Source: Nodosilinea sp. FACHB-131
Lineage (GTDB): Bacteria > Cyanobacteriota > Cyanobacteriia > Phormidesmidales > Phormidesmidaceae
Assembly (NCBI RefSeq): GCF_014695395.1
Contig: NZ_JACJOF010000012.1
Location: 62,001 to 126,000, forward strand
Direction of reading: 5' to 3'
DNA: 64,000 nt
Shown: one piece after another, positions 1 to 8,037 of the stretch
How positions within the stretch are numbered: the first letter of the stretch is position 1
Layout: every line of letters starts with the position of its first letter
Translations under genes and position numbers: made by a program
The notes under the pieces: model-generated
The model's input: the letters and a program-made list of their open reading frames with translations, nothing else
Told to the model about the DNA's origin: nothing
Database searches by the model: none

Positions 1-408
<408 letters not shown>

Positions 409-480
409 GTGGGTAGGCGGGTAGGAGAGTGGATGGGTGGATGGGTGAGGGGAGGGGATGAGGACGGTGAGGGGGTGAGG
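409..480 (+). repeat. G-rich degenerate heptamer-like repeat, copy 1
   Basis: Directly after the lysS stop the + strand consists almost only of G, T and A, in units such as GGGTGGAT, GGGTAGG and GGGTGAG. The same kind of sequence occurs at 47719-47836, 57735-57825, 58770-58803 (C-rich strand) and 59684-59833. It is a dispersed low-complexity repeat family that occupies intergenic gaps. The many GGG runs could allow G-quadruplexes, which is inference only. Confidence 0.75.
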
Positions 481-508
481 AGGGCAATTCAAAATTGCTT
501 GGTCTAAC

Positions 509-540
509 GAAAAGCTCCCCGCCTAGGCGGGGAGCTTTTC
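509..540 (+). terminator. Perfect palindrome, probable terminator of lysS
   Basis: These 32 bases form a perfect inverted repeat: GAAAAGCTCCCCGCC, a central TA dinucleotide, then the complementary arm ending in GCTTTTC. The arms give a GC-rich stem flanked by an A run and a T run, so it could terminate transcription in either direction. It lies about 100 bases after the lysS stop and is the only such structure before the next gene. Confidence 0.8.
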
Positions 541-746
541 AAATATAGGGAGTTCAGCTAGGAAGTGGGGTTCTGTATAGTAAGGGTGCAGTGGGCTTGC
601 CCGGTTATGACCTACCCACGCATAAGATTCCCATACTGAGGCCCAAATTCCGTAGGGAATTGCAAAAAAATCTGAAACTTTATTGGGTATTTATAGCCAG
701 GGTAAAAGTTTTTTCTGAGCTGGCACCTAGTTAAGGGCAATGGCGT

Positions 747-1418
747 CTAAGTTTGGATCGGCGTAACTTTGGCCCGATACAGCAGGCGATCGCCCTGACG
801 ATATCCCACATGGCTGACTCTCACTGGCTGTCCTGGTGACAAAGCGCCTGCCTTAGGCTGGTGAATCTGCGGATTGTAGGACACTTCGGCCCCGACCGTT
901 TCTATGGGGGTGACGCCCCAGCTCTGTACGAGGGTTTCTACGGGGCGCACCAGGGGAAGCAGTTTTTGGGCGGAGAGATCAGGCTTTTGCTGGGCAGCGT
1001 GGGCGGCGGTGGGCCACTGCACCAGCCAAGGCTCTAGCTGGGCGATCGCCTCCTGCTGCACCTGCTGGCGCACGGTGACGGCCTGGGTAGCGAGCTGGGT
1101 TTGGAGGCGATCGCACTCCTGCCGCAGGGCTTTAATTTGACCCAGAGCCTCAGCCCCAGAGCCTCCTATCGGCTGGGACAGGTTGAGCGAGCTAAATCTA
1201 TCCACCAAAGCCTCTAGCGACAGTCCCAGGGCTTGGCCAAGGCGTTGCAGCACGTCCACCCGTAGTCGCCCGACTTGCCCCTGGCGCAGGCTGTCGATCG
1301 CCGAGCGGGGCACGCCACAGACTTGGCTGAGGGCACGGTAGCTGGCAATATTTGCCTGGGCCATCAGCGATCGCAGCGCTGGGCTGTGGTCTACTTGGTC
1401 AGAACTAGAACTCGCCAT
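747..1418 (-). CDS. HTH-domain protein with GrpE-like C-terminal domain
   Basis: The first 65 residues look like an XRE-type helix-turn-helix (ASYRALSQVCGVPRSAIDSL followed by a RLGQALGLSLEALVDRF helix). Residues of about 90-140 form a Gln-rich coiled coil. The last 50 residues resemble the beta domain of GrpE: a Pro-x-x-His-x-Pro segment, then VGYRQGDRLLYRAKVTP, which matches the GY-x-x-GDR-x-L-x-x-A-x-V pattern of GrpE C-termini. GrpE is the nucleotide exchange factor of DnaK. The combination suggests a divergent GrpE-like co-chaperone or a regulator that borrowed that domain; exchange activity is not demonstrated by the sequence. The gene starts at an ATG and lies 36 bases downstream of the next minus-strand gene, so the two may be co-transcribed. 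Confidence 0.65.
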   Translation of the reverse strand: MASSSSDQVDHSPALRSLMAQANIASYRALSQVCGVPRSAIDSLRQGQVGRLRVDVLQRLGQALGLSLEALVDRFSSLNLSQPIGGSGAEALGQIKALRQECDRLQTQLATQAVTVRQQVQQEAIAQLEPWLVQWPTAAHAAQQKPDLSAQKLLPLVRPVETLVQSWGVTPIETVGAEVSYNPQIHQPKAGALSPGQPVRVSHVGYRQGDRLLYRAKVTPIQT

Positions 1419-1454
1419 AGCCCCCCGCTACCCCCGCTAACAATTGATGCTGCC

Positions 1455-2948
1455 CTAAAAGTTGAGGTCTAACTCTTCCGGCGGGCGGTTTTGCAGGTCG
1501 GGGAGATTGCTGCCAGGGGTTGACCCTCGGGTGCGGAGGCTTTCGCCTAGGGGGTCGCGGGGGCGGGCGGTTGGTGAGGGCGTAGGCCGAGGTGCTGGGG
1601 CTGTTTGACCACTGCTGCTGGCGGTACCGCCGCCTTGATTGATAATGACGGGCTGGTTGGGGCGAGGGTTAAAGGTCTCAAAGGTAACCGCGCGCACTAG
1701 GGGCGGGTTTTGGCCATCGGTGACGCGCAGGGTCACAGTGGTAGTGCCTGCCGGGCTAAGGGGCATCGACAGCGCTCCCTGAAGGCCCACCGTCCCTGGC
1801 GAAGGCAGCAGTTCAACTTTGGCCGTTGAGCCGCCCTCTACCCGCCAAGCCACTTGGAACCCAGGGATTTGCTGGCCCGGTTCTACCGGCACTAGATATT
1901 TGGGCTGAGCCTCACGTCCGTTAATGGTGAACGAGGCGATGCGCACTGGGCGGGGCTGAATATTTACCACTTCGCTCTGTTTGGCTGCCGGCAGCTCGCG
2001 ATCGCCCAGGTTAGCCGGTACCGGGGTGAGCTCAAACTGGTACTGCCCCACCTCCAGCATGCCGCTGGGTACTCCTTGGCAAATCAGCCGGTCTTCCAGT
2101 TTGCAAAAGGGCTGAAGCTCTTCGGGCAGAGACACCTGGGCCGGGCCATCTGGTTTGCGCAGGGCAAACCGCCGCCCTCCTATGGTCGTGCCATCGGGCC
2201 GCTTGACCACCAGCAGTAGGTCTTGCAGGCTTGCGGGGTTAGTGACAATCCAGCTGACGCGAATGCCAGCATCGGTGACCGGCGGGGCTAAGGTTGGCGT
2301 GTTGGCCGAAACTTGGGTACCAGCTTCGGAGTAAATCACCTGGTCGGGGACAAGTTCGACCACGGTGGGCTGGGGCAGGTCGGCCACGGTGACTAGACTG
2401 CTCTCGGCCTGGATAGGGGCCAAGTTCAGATCCATATCGGGCATCAGGGTGAGCTCAAAGCGGTATTGGCCAGGCTCACGCAGTTCGAGGGGCACTTCGC
2501 GACAGGTGAGCAGCCGTCTGGTCTGGTCACAGTAGGGCAGCAGGCCAACCGGCAGCCCCTCCGATAGGTCGTAGGTCTCAGGACCAAACACCAGGGTGCC
2601 GTCCGGGGCATAGCCGCGCAGCAGCATGGTCTGCACTTGGCGAGGGTTGCTCACCTGCCAGCTCAGGCTCGGGCTTTCTCCCCGAGCGATCGCATACTCA
2701 CTCTGGGAGGGCGAAATATCTATCACGTAGGGATGGGGCGGTGTGCGCAAAACCCACCACAGCAGACCGCCGAGACCGCCCAAGGCTCCTACCCCAGCGG
2801 CGATCGCCAGCCTTCTCTGCCACCGAGGGCGAGGCCGTGGTGCGGGTAACGGCGCTAGGGTGATAGCTGCCGCCGTCGCTGCGCTCTCCACCCCTGGGTC
2901 GGTTTTTAGTTCTGGCTCGTGCCACTGTTCGATCTGAGACCCTGCCAT
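1455..2948 (-). CDS. Single-pass membrane protein with large beta-rich exterior part
   Basis: The function is not recognised. The protein has 497 residues with a Pro-rich cytoplasmic N-terminus, one membrane segment at about residues 46-66 (LAIAAGVGALGGLGGLLWWVL preceded by RPRPRWQRR, so positive-inside predicts the C-terminus outside), then a large extracytoplasmic region. That region seems to hold two or three repeated beta-sandwich-like units: each contains a SWxVxNP segment followed by LLxxxPDGT and an EPGQYxFELT-like or EVGQYQFELT strand. The tail from about residue 430 is Gly/Ser/Thr/Pro-rich. The repeated units suggest Ig-like domains, perhaps for cell-envelope binding. It is a real gene by its length and its coding pattern. 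The neighbour downstream is the HTH/GrpE-like gene. Confidence 0.75.
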   Translation of the reverse strand: MAGSQIEQWHEPELKTDPGVESAATAAAITLAPLPAPRPRPRWQRRLAIAAGVGALGGLGGLLWWVLRTPPHPYVIDISPSQSEYAIARGESPSLSWQVSNPRQVQTMLLRGYAPDGTLVFGPETYDLSEGLPVGLLPYCDQTRRLLTCREVPLELREPGQYRFELTLMPDMDLNLAPIQAESSLVTVADLPQPTVVELVPDQVIYSEAGTQVSANTPTLAPPVTDAGIRVSWIVTNPASLQDLLLVVKRPDGTTIGGRRFALRKPDGPAQVSLPEELQPFCKLEDRLICQGVPSGMLEVGQYQFELTPVPANLGDRELPAAKQSEVVNIQPRPVRIASFTINGREAQPKYLVPVEPGQQIPGFQVAWRVEGGSTAKVELLPSPGTVGLQGALSMPLSPAGTTTVTLRVTDGQNPPLVRAVTFETFNPRPNQPVIINQGGGTASSSGQTAPAPRPTPSPTARPRDPLGESLRTRGSTPGSNLPDLQNRPPEELDLNF

Positions 2949-3151
2949 AGCCGTTACTTGTCCTCACATTCCAGGGCAGCATAGCGACTTAGCGGTGCCC
3001 CTGCCAACCACCCCGCCTCACCAATGCTCTAATGGTGACATTCTATCTATCTCACGCTGCTATCTCTTTCAGGCTGCTATCTATCTCCAGGATGAGTTCT
3101 AAACCCTAGAACCCATCGAAACTAGTCCTTATCCTACAAAAGGTTTGAGCC

Positions 3152-3514
3152 ATGTCAGACGACCTAATAGAAGATGTCTTTCCCGAAGCTGATTCACCCC
3201 AAGATATTCAGTGGGCCGCTGACTCGGCTGATGAACCTACATTTCCAGAGGGAGCCTGGACGGATAAAACAGCTCTAGTTCAAGACCTTCTAGAGGGCCG
3301 CAAGTACCAGGTTAAGTTTGAAGGGGTCTACTGGACTGCGATCAGCGCCGCTGCTGGAGTGCAACTGGTGCCCGGTGACACCGTGGCTGTTCTGGGCCGC
3401 GACGGCAACGAACTCATCGTGCAAAAGCTGCCCGAGGAGCAACCCGATCTTCAGCCGCCTAATGTTGCCGTCGGCTCCGAGGGTCAAGCGCCTCTGCCAG
3501 ACCCCCTGATTTGA
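3152..3514 (+). CDS. Small protein with NfeD-like OB-fold domain
   Basis: This 120-residue protein has an acidic N-terminus and a compact domain at about residues 42-95. The segment from GRKYQVKFEGVYWTAIS to LVPGDTVAVLGRDGNELIVQKL has the pattern of the C-terminal OB fold of NfeD proteins (G-x-V-x-x-x-G-x-x-W-x-A ... G-x-x-V-x-V-x-x-x-x-G-x-x-L-x-V). Free-standing NfeD-like domains of this kind are common in cyanobacteria and their role is unclear; NfeD proteins are otherwise linked to stomatin-type membrane proteins. No membrane segment is present, so it is probably cytoplasmic. The ATG at 3152 has a short purine stretch AAAGG about 9 bases upstream. A hairpin follows at 3698-3725. Confidence 0.7.
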   Translation: MSDDLIEDVFPEADSPQDIQWAADSADEPTFPEGAWTDKTALVQDLLEGRKYQVKFEGVYWTAISAAAGVQLVPGDTVAVLGRDGNELIVQKLPEEQPDLQPPNVAVGSEGQAPLPDPLI

Positions 3515-3697
3515 GTCATCCCCAGCGCGCTTGTCCTGACGGAAACTTAGTTAAGTCACCGCGATTGAGCGTGACTATCTCTGTCTAGAGAGGGCGACGA
3601 GAAGAGGGTCTTTAAGGGACAGAGTTTTTTTGCCAACCCTGCGCTATCCACAGTAGACGCGCCCGATTGTTTCACAGCGTTCAACATCAGTGACTCT

Positions 3698-3725
3698 ATA
3701 TCCCTCGGCTGTAGTCGGGGGATAT
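3698..3725. terminator. Stem-loop between convergent genes
   Basis: An inverted repeat starting ATATCCC and ending GGGATAT folds into a stem of about 12 base pairs, including two G-T pairs, with a four-base loop TGTA. It lies between the NfeD-like gene (+) and the lyase gene (-), whose stops face each other. It lacks a clear T tract, so termination is plausible but not certain. Confidence 0.45.
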
Positions 3726-3746
3726 CTGATTTCTTGGGAAACGTGC

Positions 3747-4268
3747 TCAGTCGGCCGGTTTGGCTCCGCCCATCCGAATTTCTGAGCAGAACGATGCCAT
3801 TTGCACATCATCTCCAGTTTTGAGCACGCTAGTGCGCATGCGCAGGTTAGGGTTTACAAACCACAGGCGCTCCTCTACCTGCCCCGCGTCGGTGGGGGTG
3901 ACAATGGTTAACACTTCATCCTCAACCCGGTAGTTACCCTGAACCGCCGATGACGACGTGGGCGCTTGTACCAGCACCCCATCCCCCCCATCGGTGGGAG
4001 TCATAATCACCATCAGGGCGCTGCTCTGGATTTTTTGGCTTTCCCCTTCAAGCTGGCTGTCCTGGTGAACCCGAAGACCGCAGGCAATTTGGCTAGGGTC
4101 GTGGCCAAGGGTGGTGCAGACCTGGGCCAGATCGGTATCGGTGGCAGGCAAAAACTCAACCAGCAGATTAGACTGCCCCGCTTGGGAACTCTGACCAGCC
4201 AGGTTGTGAATGGTGCGCTGAGAAAACCACTTGCCGGCCAGGGTTTCAAAAAAGTTCACAATTTCCAT
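3747..4268 (-). CDS. CpcS/CpeS-family phycobiliprotein lyase
   Basis: This 173-residue protein belongs to the CpcS/CpeS lyase family, lipocalin-like proteins that attach bilin chromophores to cysteines of phycobiliproteins (typically the Cys-82/84 position). Signature stretches are FFETLAGKWFSQRTIHNL at the N-terminus, ALMVIMTPTDGG in the middle, and VEERLWFVNPNLRMRTS followed by ASFCSEIRMG near the C-terminus; the NPNLRxRTS block and the FC-x-E-x-R block are the family's most conserved parts. The length matches the family. I cannot tell whether it is the CpcS, CpcU or CpeS paralogue, so no symbol is given. No phycobiliprotein gene is adjacent, which is usual for these lyases. Confidence 0.85.
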   Translation of the reverse strand: MEIVNFFETLAGKWFSQRTIHNLAGQSSQAGQSNLLVEFLPATDTDLAQVCTTLGHDPSQIACGLRVHQDSQLEGESQKIQSSALMVIMTPTDGGDGVLVQAPTSSSAVQGNYRVEDEVLTIVTPTDAGQVEERLWFVNPNLRMRTSVLKTGDDVQMASFCSEIRMGGAKPAD

Positions 4269-4504
4269 GGGGATAATCTGCGTTTCGCCAACTAGTCACA
4301 GTTTTCAATTCTAAAGCGAAGCGCTCCCTATTTCCCGTTTAGGCAGTGGGTAACTGTGGTGTTGACTCTGTTTAAGGGTTCAATGCCGGAGCCGTAATAA
4401 CTTGGGGAAAGCCATCCAGAGACTAATGGTGCCGAAAGCGCAGGCTGGGGAGGGTGCTGGGCGGCGGGTAGTTTCGTCTATTTGTGGAGAATTGTTGCCA
4501 AGGG

Positions 4505-5638
4505 CTAGCGAGCCGAACCCGCCATTGAAGGTAGGAATTCTGCCTCTGTAAGCAGCTGCTCTAGGGCTTTATGGGGAAATTTAGTATCTTTTTTGGCGTT
4601 TCCCCAAATATCAAAAAAGAAATTTCGGGTTAGCAAAACTACGCTGCGGTATTTGATGATCACAGCCACCCAAGATGCGTCAAAATCCGTCATGCCATCG
4701 GCATGAATCTGCTCTAGATTTTTGAGCAGTAGAGTAACTATCTCATAACGCTCAGTGTTGTCTGTTATGCCGCACATGGCCCTAATGCTGCGTTTGGCCT
4801 GCCATGAGCATGAATCGTAGTGCCACTGAACCATATGGCCAACATTGCGGAAAATTTCACCATAGTCGTAGAGCCTGTGGGTCTCAAAAAAAGCACGTTC
4901 ATGCTCTGTTAATGCAAAGCTCTGATCGAGGACCAGGCCAAAGTCGGTTAGATAGAGTTGTTTGCCATCGGCAAGAATATTGCGAAAGTGGGCATCGAAA
5001 TGAATGATTTTCTTGGTGCTCAAAAAAGCGATGATCTCGCGCAGATCGTTTAAGACTTTTGGCAGTGTCTGGGGATGGTGCTGAAGCCAGGTCTCTAACG
5101 TCTGCGGCAGGTGTTCTAAAAATAAAATCAGCTCATGTCGGGCGTTTGCTCGTTCTAACATGTAAGTACCGGTGTTTTCATGGTTGCCCCAATACGCTAC
5201 AAATTCCTTGAGGCTATCTTTGTCAATCTCTGTGGGTAAACCTGCATAGGGCAAGATTCGATAGTGGTACATCAGGGGGAAAGCAGCGATCGCCCCCTCC
5301 AATACCCAATGGGTAGTTTTGATATGAGTAATAAGCTCACGAAACACCCCTAAACCGGCAACACCTAGCCCCGCAGAGCCAAGACCGTAATTAAAATAAG
5401 TGGGTAGGTCATAGAGATTTTTGGTAGAGAATAGATTGTCATATTCCAGTTGGGTGATGGGAATACGTTTGACAAAAACCTGAGACTGTCCAACGGCAAT
5501 CGTCTGGGTCAGCCCCCACCCGAGCTTTGATTCACTATTGCTCAGCAGGGCGCGCAACTTTTGGCTGTCGAACTGGGCAATTTTTGCGCTTAGCTCAAAG
5601 TAATTTGCTATGCGATCGCCCACAGAATTGTTTGGCAT
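4505..5638 (-). CDS. Protein-kinase-like protein
   Basis: The 377-residue protein carries kinase-fold signatures in the second half: IIHFDAHFRNIL (catalytic-loop-like His-x-Asp-x-x-x-x-Asn, about residue 215) and LYLTDFGLVLD (Asp-Phe-Gly metal-binding motif, about residue 230). A VFVKRIP segment near residue 55 could supply the ATP-binding lysine. A canonical glycine-rich loop is not obvious. It therefore belongs to the atypical or serine/threonine kinase-like group, possibly phosphorylating a protein or a small molecule. It stands alone between intergenic stretches and has no linked phosphatase or receptor. Base composition is slightly more AT-rich than that of the neighbours. The ATG at 5636-5638 gives a natural start. 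Confidence 0.7.
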   Translation of the reverse strand: MPNNSVGDRIANYFELSAKIAQFDSQKLRALLSNSESKLGWGLTQTIAVGQSQVFVKRIPITQLEYDNLFSTKNLYDLPTYFNYGLGSAGLGVAGLGVFRELITHIKTTHWVLEGAIAAFPLMYHYRILPYAGLPTEIDKDSLKEFVAYWGNHENTGTYMLERANARHELILFLEHLPQTLETWLQHHPQTLPKVLNDLREIIAFLSTKKIIHFDAHFRNILADGKQLYLTDFGLVLDQSFALTEHERAFFETHRLYDYGEIFRNVGHMVQWHYDSCSWQAKRSIRAMCGITDNTERYEIVTLLLKNLEQIHADGMTDFDASWVAVIIKYRSVVLLTRNFFFDIWGNAKKDTKFPHKALEQLLTEAEFLPSMAGSAR

Positions 5639-5952
5639 CTTTTCCCCCTACCACAGCATTCGAAACCATGCGAGTTCAAAGTCAGACAAGCATTTTCCCT
5701 ATAACTCTGTTAGACCATCAACAGAGATGGTGATGCTCTCAAATCCGTAGGGGTTTAGGGTTCGCCTCGCAGGGGCCTGCTCCCTTAGGCTTGACTCTGC
5801 CGAGAACCCTGGAATTGTGTACAAATGTTGCAATACAAAAAGTGCTGAACCCCTTTTCCCGTAAGAATTTAGAAGCATCACAGAGTGATAAGCTAACGGT
5901 TACGCCGAAAACTGTTTTGTAACGCTGTTCTTGTAAATTGGTGACGCCTTCC
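5639..5952. other. Intergenic region with small inverted repeats before hemE
   Basis: No gene is seen in these 314 bases; the short minus-strand reading frames here have no recognisable content. Two overlapping hairpins are possible at 5705-5731 (CTCTGTT/AACAGAG at 5705-5726 and ACCATC/GATGGT at 5714-5731), and a 7-base inverted repeat AGGGTTC/GAACCCT spans 5757-5810. The hemE promoter must lie in this interval, but I cannot assign its -35 and -10 boxes. Confidence 0.4.
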
Positions 5953-7014
5953 ATGACCGCAGTGAACCAGGTACCTTTGTTGCTCCGCGCTGCTCGCCAC
6001 GAAGCGCTAGAGCGCCCGCCGGTGTGGATGATGCGTCAGGCGGGTCGCTACATGCAGGTGTACCGCGATTTGCGCGACAAGTATCCGTCCTTTCGCGATC
6101 GCTCTGAAAACGCCGACTTGGCCATTGAGATCTCGCTCCAACCCTGGCGCGCCTTTCGCCCCGACGGGGTGATTATGTTCTCCGACATTTTGACGCCGCT
6201 GCCGGGCATGGGCATTCCCTTCGACATCATCGAGAGCAAGGGGCCAATCATCGAACCGCCCATTCGTACCCAGGCTCAGATCGATGCAGTGCATGATCTG
6301 GATCCCGAAACGGCGCTGCCCTACATTCGCACCATTCTGCAAACCCTGCGGCAGGAAGTCGGCAACGACGCTGCCGTGCTGGGCTTTGTGGGGTCTCCCT
6401 GGACGCTGGCGGCCTACGCGGTGGAGGGCAAGACCTCCAAGAGCTACACCAACATCAAGGGCATGGCCTTTAGCGAGCCCGCCATGCTGCACACCCTGCT
6501 GGGCAAGCTGGCCGACAATATCGCCACCTACGTGCGCTACCAAATCGACTGTGGCGCTCAGGTGGTGCAGCTGTTTGACTCCTGGGCTGGGCAGCTCAGC
6601 CCCATGGACTACCGCACCTTTGCCCTGCCCTACCAGCAGCGGGTGGTGCAGCAGGTGAAGCAGACCCATCCCGATACCCCTCTAATCCTCTACATCAGCG
6701 GTAGCGCCGGTGTGTTTGACCTGATGGGTGAGTCTGGCGTTGACATCGTCAGCGTGGACTGGACGATGGACATGGCTGAGGCCCGCCGCCGCTTAGGCCC
6801 CAACATTGGGGTGCAGGGCAATATCGACCCGGCGATTTTGTTTGGTTCCCAGGATCTGATTCGCGATCGCATCCTTGACACCATCAAAAAAGCAGGCAAT
6901 CGCGGCCACATTCTCAACCTGGGCCACGGCATTCTGCCCGGCACTCCCGAAGAGAACGCCGCCTACTTCTTTGAAACCGCCAAAAACATCGACAAGCTGT
7001 TGGCGACTGTTTAG
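5953..7014 (+). CDS. hemE: Uroporphyrinogen decarboxylase
   Basis: HemE removes four carboxyl groups from uroporphyrinogen III to give coproporphyrinogen III, a shared step in haem, chlorophyll and bilin synthesis. The sequence shows the N-terminal signature [17 protein letters not shown], the [15 protein letters not shown] block that carries the catalytic Asp, [16 protein letters not shown], and the C-terminal [14 protein letters not shown] motif. The frame is open back to a TTG at 5938, but the ATG at 5953 gives a 353-residue protein of the usual family length. The catalytic core is intact. The gene is followed by an inverted AAACCCT-type repeat and then a nuclease gene on the same strand. 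Confidence 0.97.
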   Translation: MTAVNQVPLLLRAARHEALERPPVWMMRQAGRYMQVYRDLRDKYPSFRDRSENADLAIEISLQPWRAFRPDGVIMFSDILTPLPGMGIPFDIIESKGPIIEPPIRTQAQIDAVHDLDPETALPYIRTILQTLRQEVGNDAAVLGFVGSPWTLAAYAVEGKTSKSYTNIKGMAFSEPAMLHTLLGKLADNIATYVRYQIDCGAQVVQLFDSWAGQLSPMDYRTFALPYQQRVVQQVKQTHPDTPLILYISGSAGVFDLMGESGVDIVSVDWTMDMAEARRRLGPNIGVQGNIDPAILFGSQDLIRDRILDTIKKAGNRGHILNLGHGILPGTPEENAAYFFETAKNIDKLLATV

Positions 7015-7042
7015 AGCAACGCTATAGAGGACTGCCGGAGGA

Positions 7043-7109
7043 GGGGTGCAGGGTTTAAGGTTTAAGGTACAAGGTTTGAAAAAGCCTTGAACCCTAAACC
7101 CTGCACCCC
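7043..7109. repeat. Inverted repeat built of TTTAAGG/AAACCCT units
   Basis: Two 25-base arms, 7043-7067 (GGGGTGCAGGGTTTAAGG and so on) and 7085-7109, are reverse complements with about two mismatches, separated by 17 bases. Each arm holds reiterated GGTTTAA or CCTAAAC units. A related block lies at 13310-13378. It sits between hemE and the downstream nuclease gene, eight bases before that gene's start codon, and would fold as a long hairpin in a read-through transcript. Confidence 0.8.
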
Positions 7110-7116
7110 TTTCCCT

Positions 7117-7902
7117 ATGCTCTCCCTCACCCAGGGCCATCTACGCCTGCTGGAAATTTGCCCCCGGCGCTACCAATACACCTACCTGGAGCACCACACG
7201 GCACCCATGGATCCTGCTGTAGCAGAGCGGCAGCGGTGGGGTACTGAGTTTCACCGGGTGATGCAGCAGCGAGATCTGGGCCTGCCCGTCGATGACTTGT
7301 TAAAAGAAGATGCTGCCCTAGAGGCGGCGGTACATAGTTTACTGGCCGCTGCGCCAGAGCTATTTTTGCCCCAGGCCAATGGCTTTCGCCAAAGCGAGCA
7401 CCGCCGCACCCTGGCCTTCAACGGCTATGGGTTAACCGCCATCTATGACCTGCTGGTGATGGGGCCGACCAGCGGCCAAATTGTTGACTGGAAGACCTAC
7501 CAAAATCCGCCCCAGCTAGCCCAGCTAACCCAGGATTGGCAGACTCGCCTCTACCTCTATCTGTTAGTCGAAACCAGTCATCTGGCTCCAGAGCAGGTGA
7601 CGATGACCTACTGGTTTGTCGCCCCTCCGATGGCTCAGGCGGTGTCTAAACCGCCCAGCAGTACCACCATTGCCTACACTGCCGCTCAGCACCGCCGCAC
7701 CGAAGCCGACCTGCAACGGTTGACCGATACCCTAACTGCATTGCTGGCCGCTGAGAACGATCTGCCCAAGGTCGACCCGGCTTTGGGCTACTGTGCTCAA
7801 TGCCCCTTTGCGGTGCGCTGCCAGCGGTGGTCAGAGCGCTTTGGCCAGGAGCGGGTGATGACCCTGCCTGCGATCGCAGATATTGCCGAGGTGCCCCTAT
7901 GA
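7117..7902 (+). CDS. RecB/Cas4-type PD-(D/E)XK nuclease with Fe-S cluster motif
   Basis: This 261-residue protein looks like the PDDEXK_1 family (AddB/Cas4-like nuclease domain). A lone cysteine at residue 15 (LEICPRRY) and a C-terminal cluster of three cysteines (YCAQCPFAVRC) make the four-cysteine pattern that holds a 4Fe-4S cluster. Catalytic motifs are visible: GTEFH at residues 42-46, IYDLL with a metal-binding Asp, IVDWKTY (Asp-x-Lys) and a following TRLYLYLLV helix with Tyr. It is expected to be a single-strand-specific or end-resecting exonuclease in DNA repair. The ATG at 7117 is preferred over an upstream start inside the inverted repeat. The 135-base gap to the next gene suggests a separate transcript. 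Confidence 0.85.
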   Translation: MLSLTQGHLRLLEICPRRYQYTYLEHHTAPMDPAVAERQRWGTEFHRVMQQRDLGLPVDDLLKEDAALEAAVHSLLAAAPELFLPQANGFRQSEHRRTLAFNGYGLTAIYDLLVMGPTSGQIVDWKTYQNPPQLAQLTQDWQTRLYLYLLVETSHLAPEQVTMTYWFVAPPMAQAVSKPPSSTTIAYTAAQHRRTEADLQRLTDTLTALLAAENDLPKVDPALGYCAQCPFAVRCQRWSERFGQERVMTLPAIADIAEVPL

Positions 7903-8037
7903 GCATACCCCTAAGGATATAAGGTCACGGAGTACCCACAGTTACCCTCGTTTTCACCGTAATACAGCGGTTAAGATCGGAGTTGTTGGCAGGCTGATCA
8001 AGGTCTTGCACAACTTATCTTCAAGGGCGTTTTCTCT

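Noticed and set aside
5815-5850. Possible NtcA site near GTACAAATGTTGCAATAC upstream of hemE
   Set aside because: The NtcA consensus is GTA-N8-TAC; the spacing here is 12 bases, so the site does not fit.
6007-6669. 220-residue antisense frame inside hemE
   Set aside because: It is a His/Gly/Leu-rich shadow of the conserved hemE coding sequence, without any recognisable domain.
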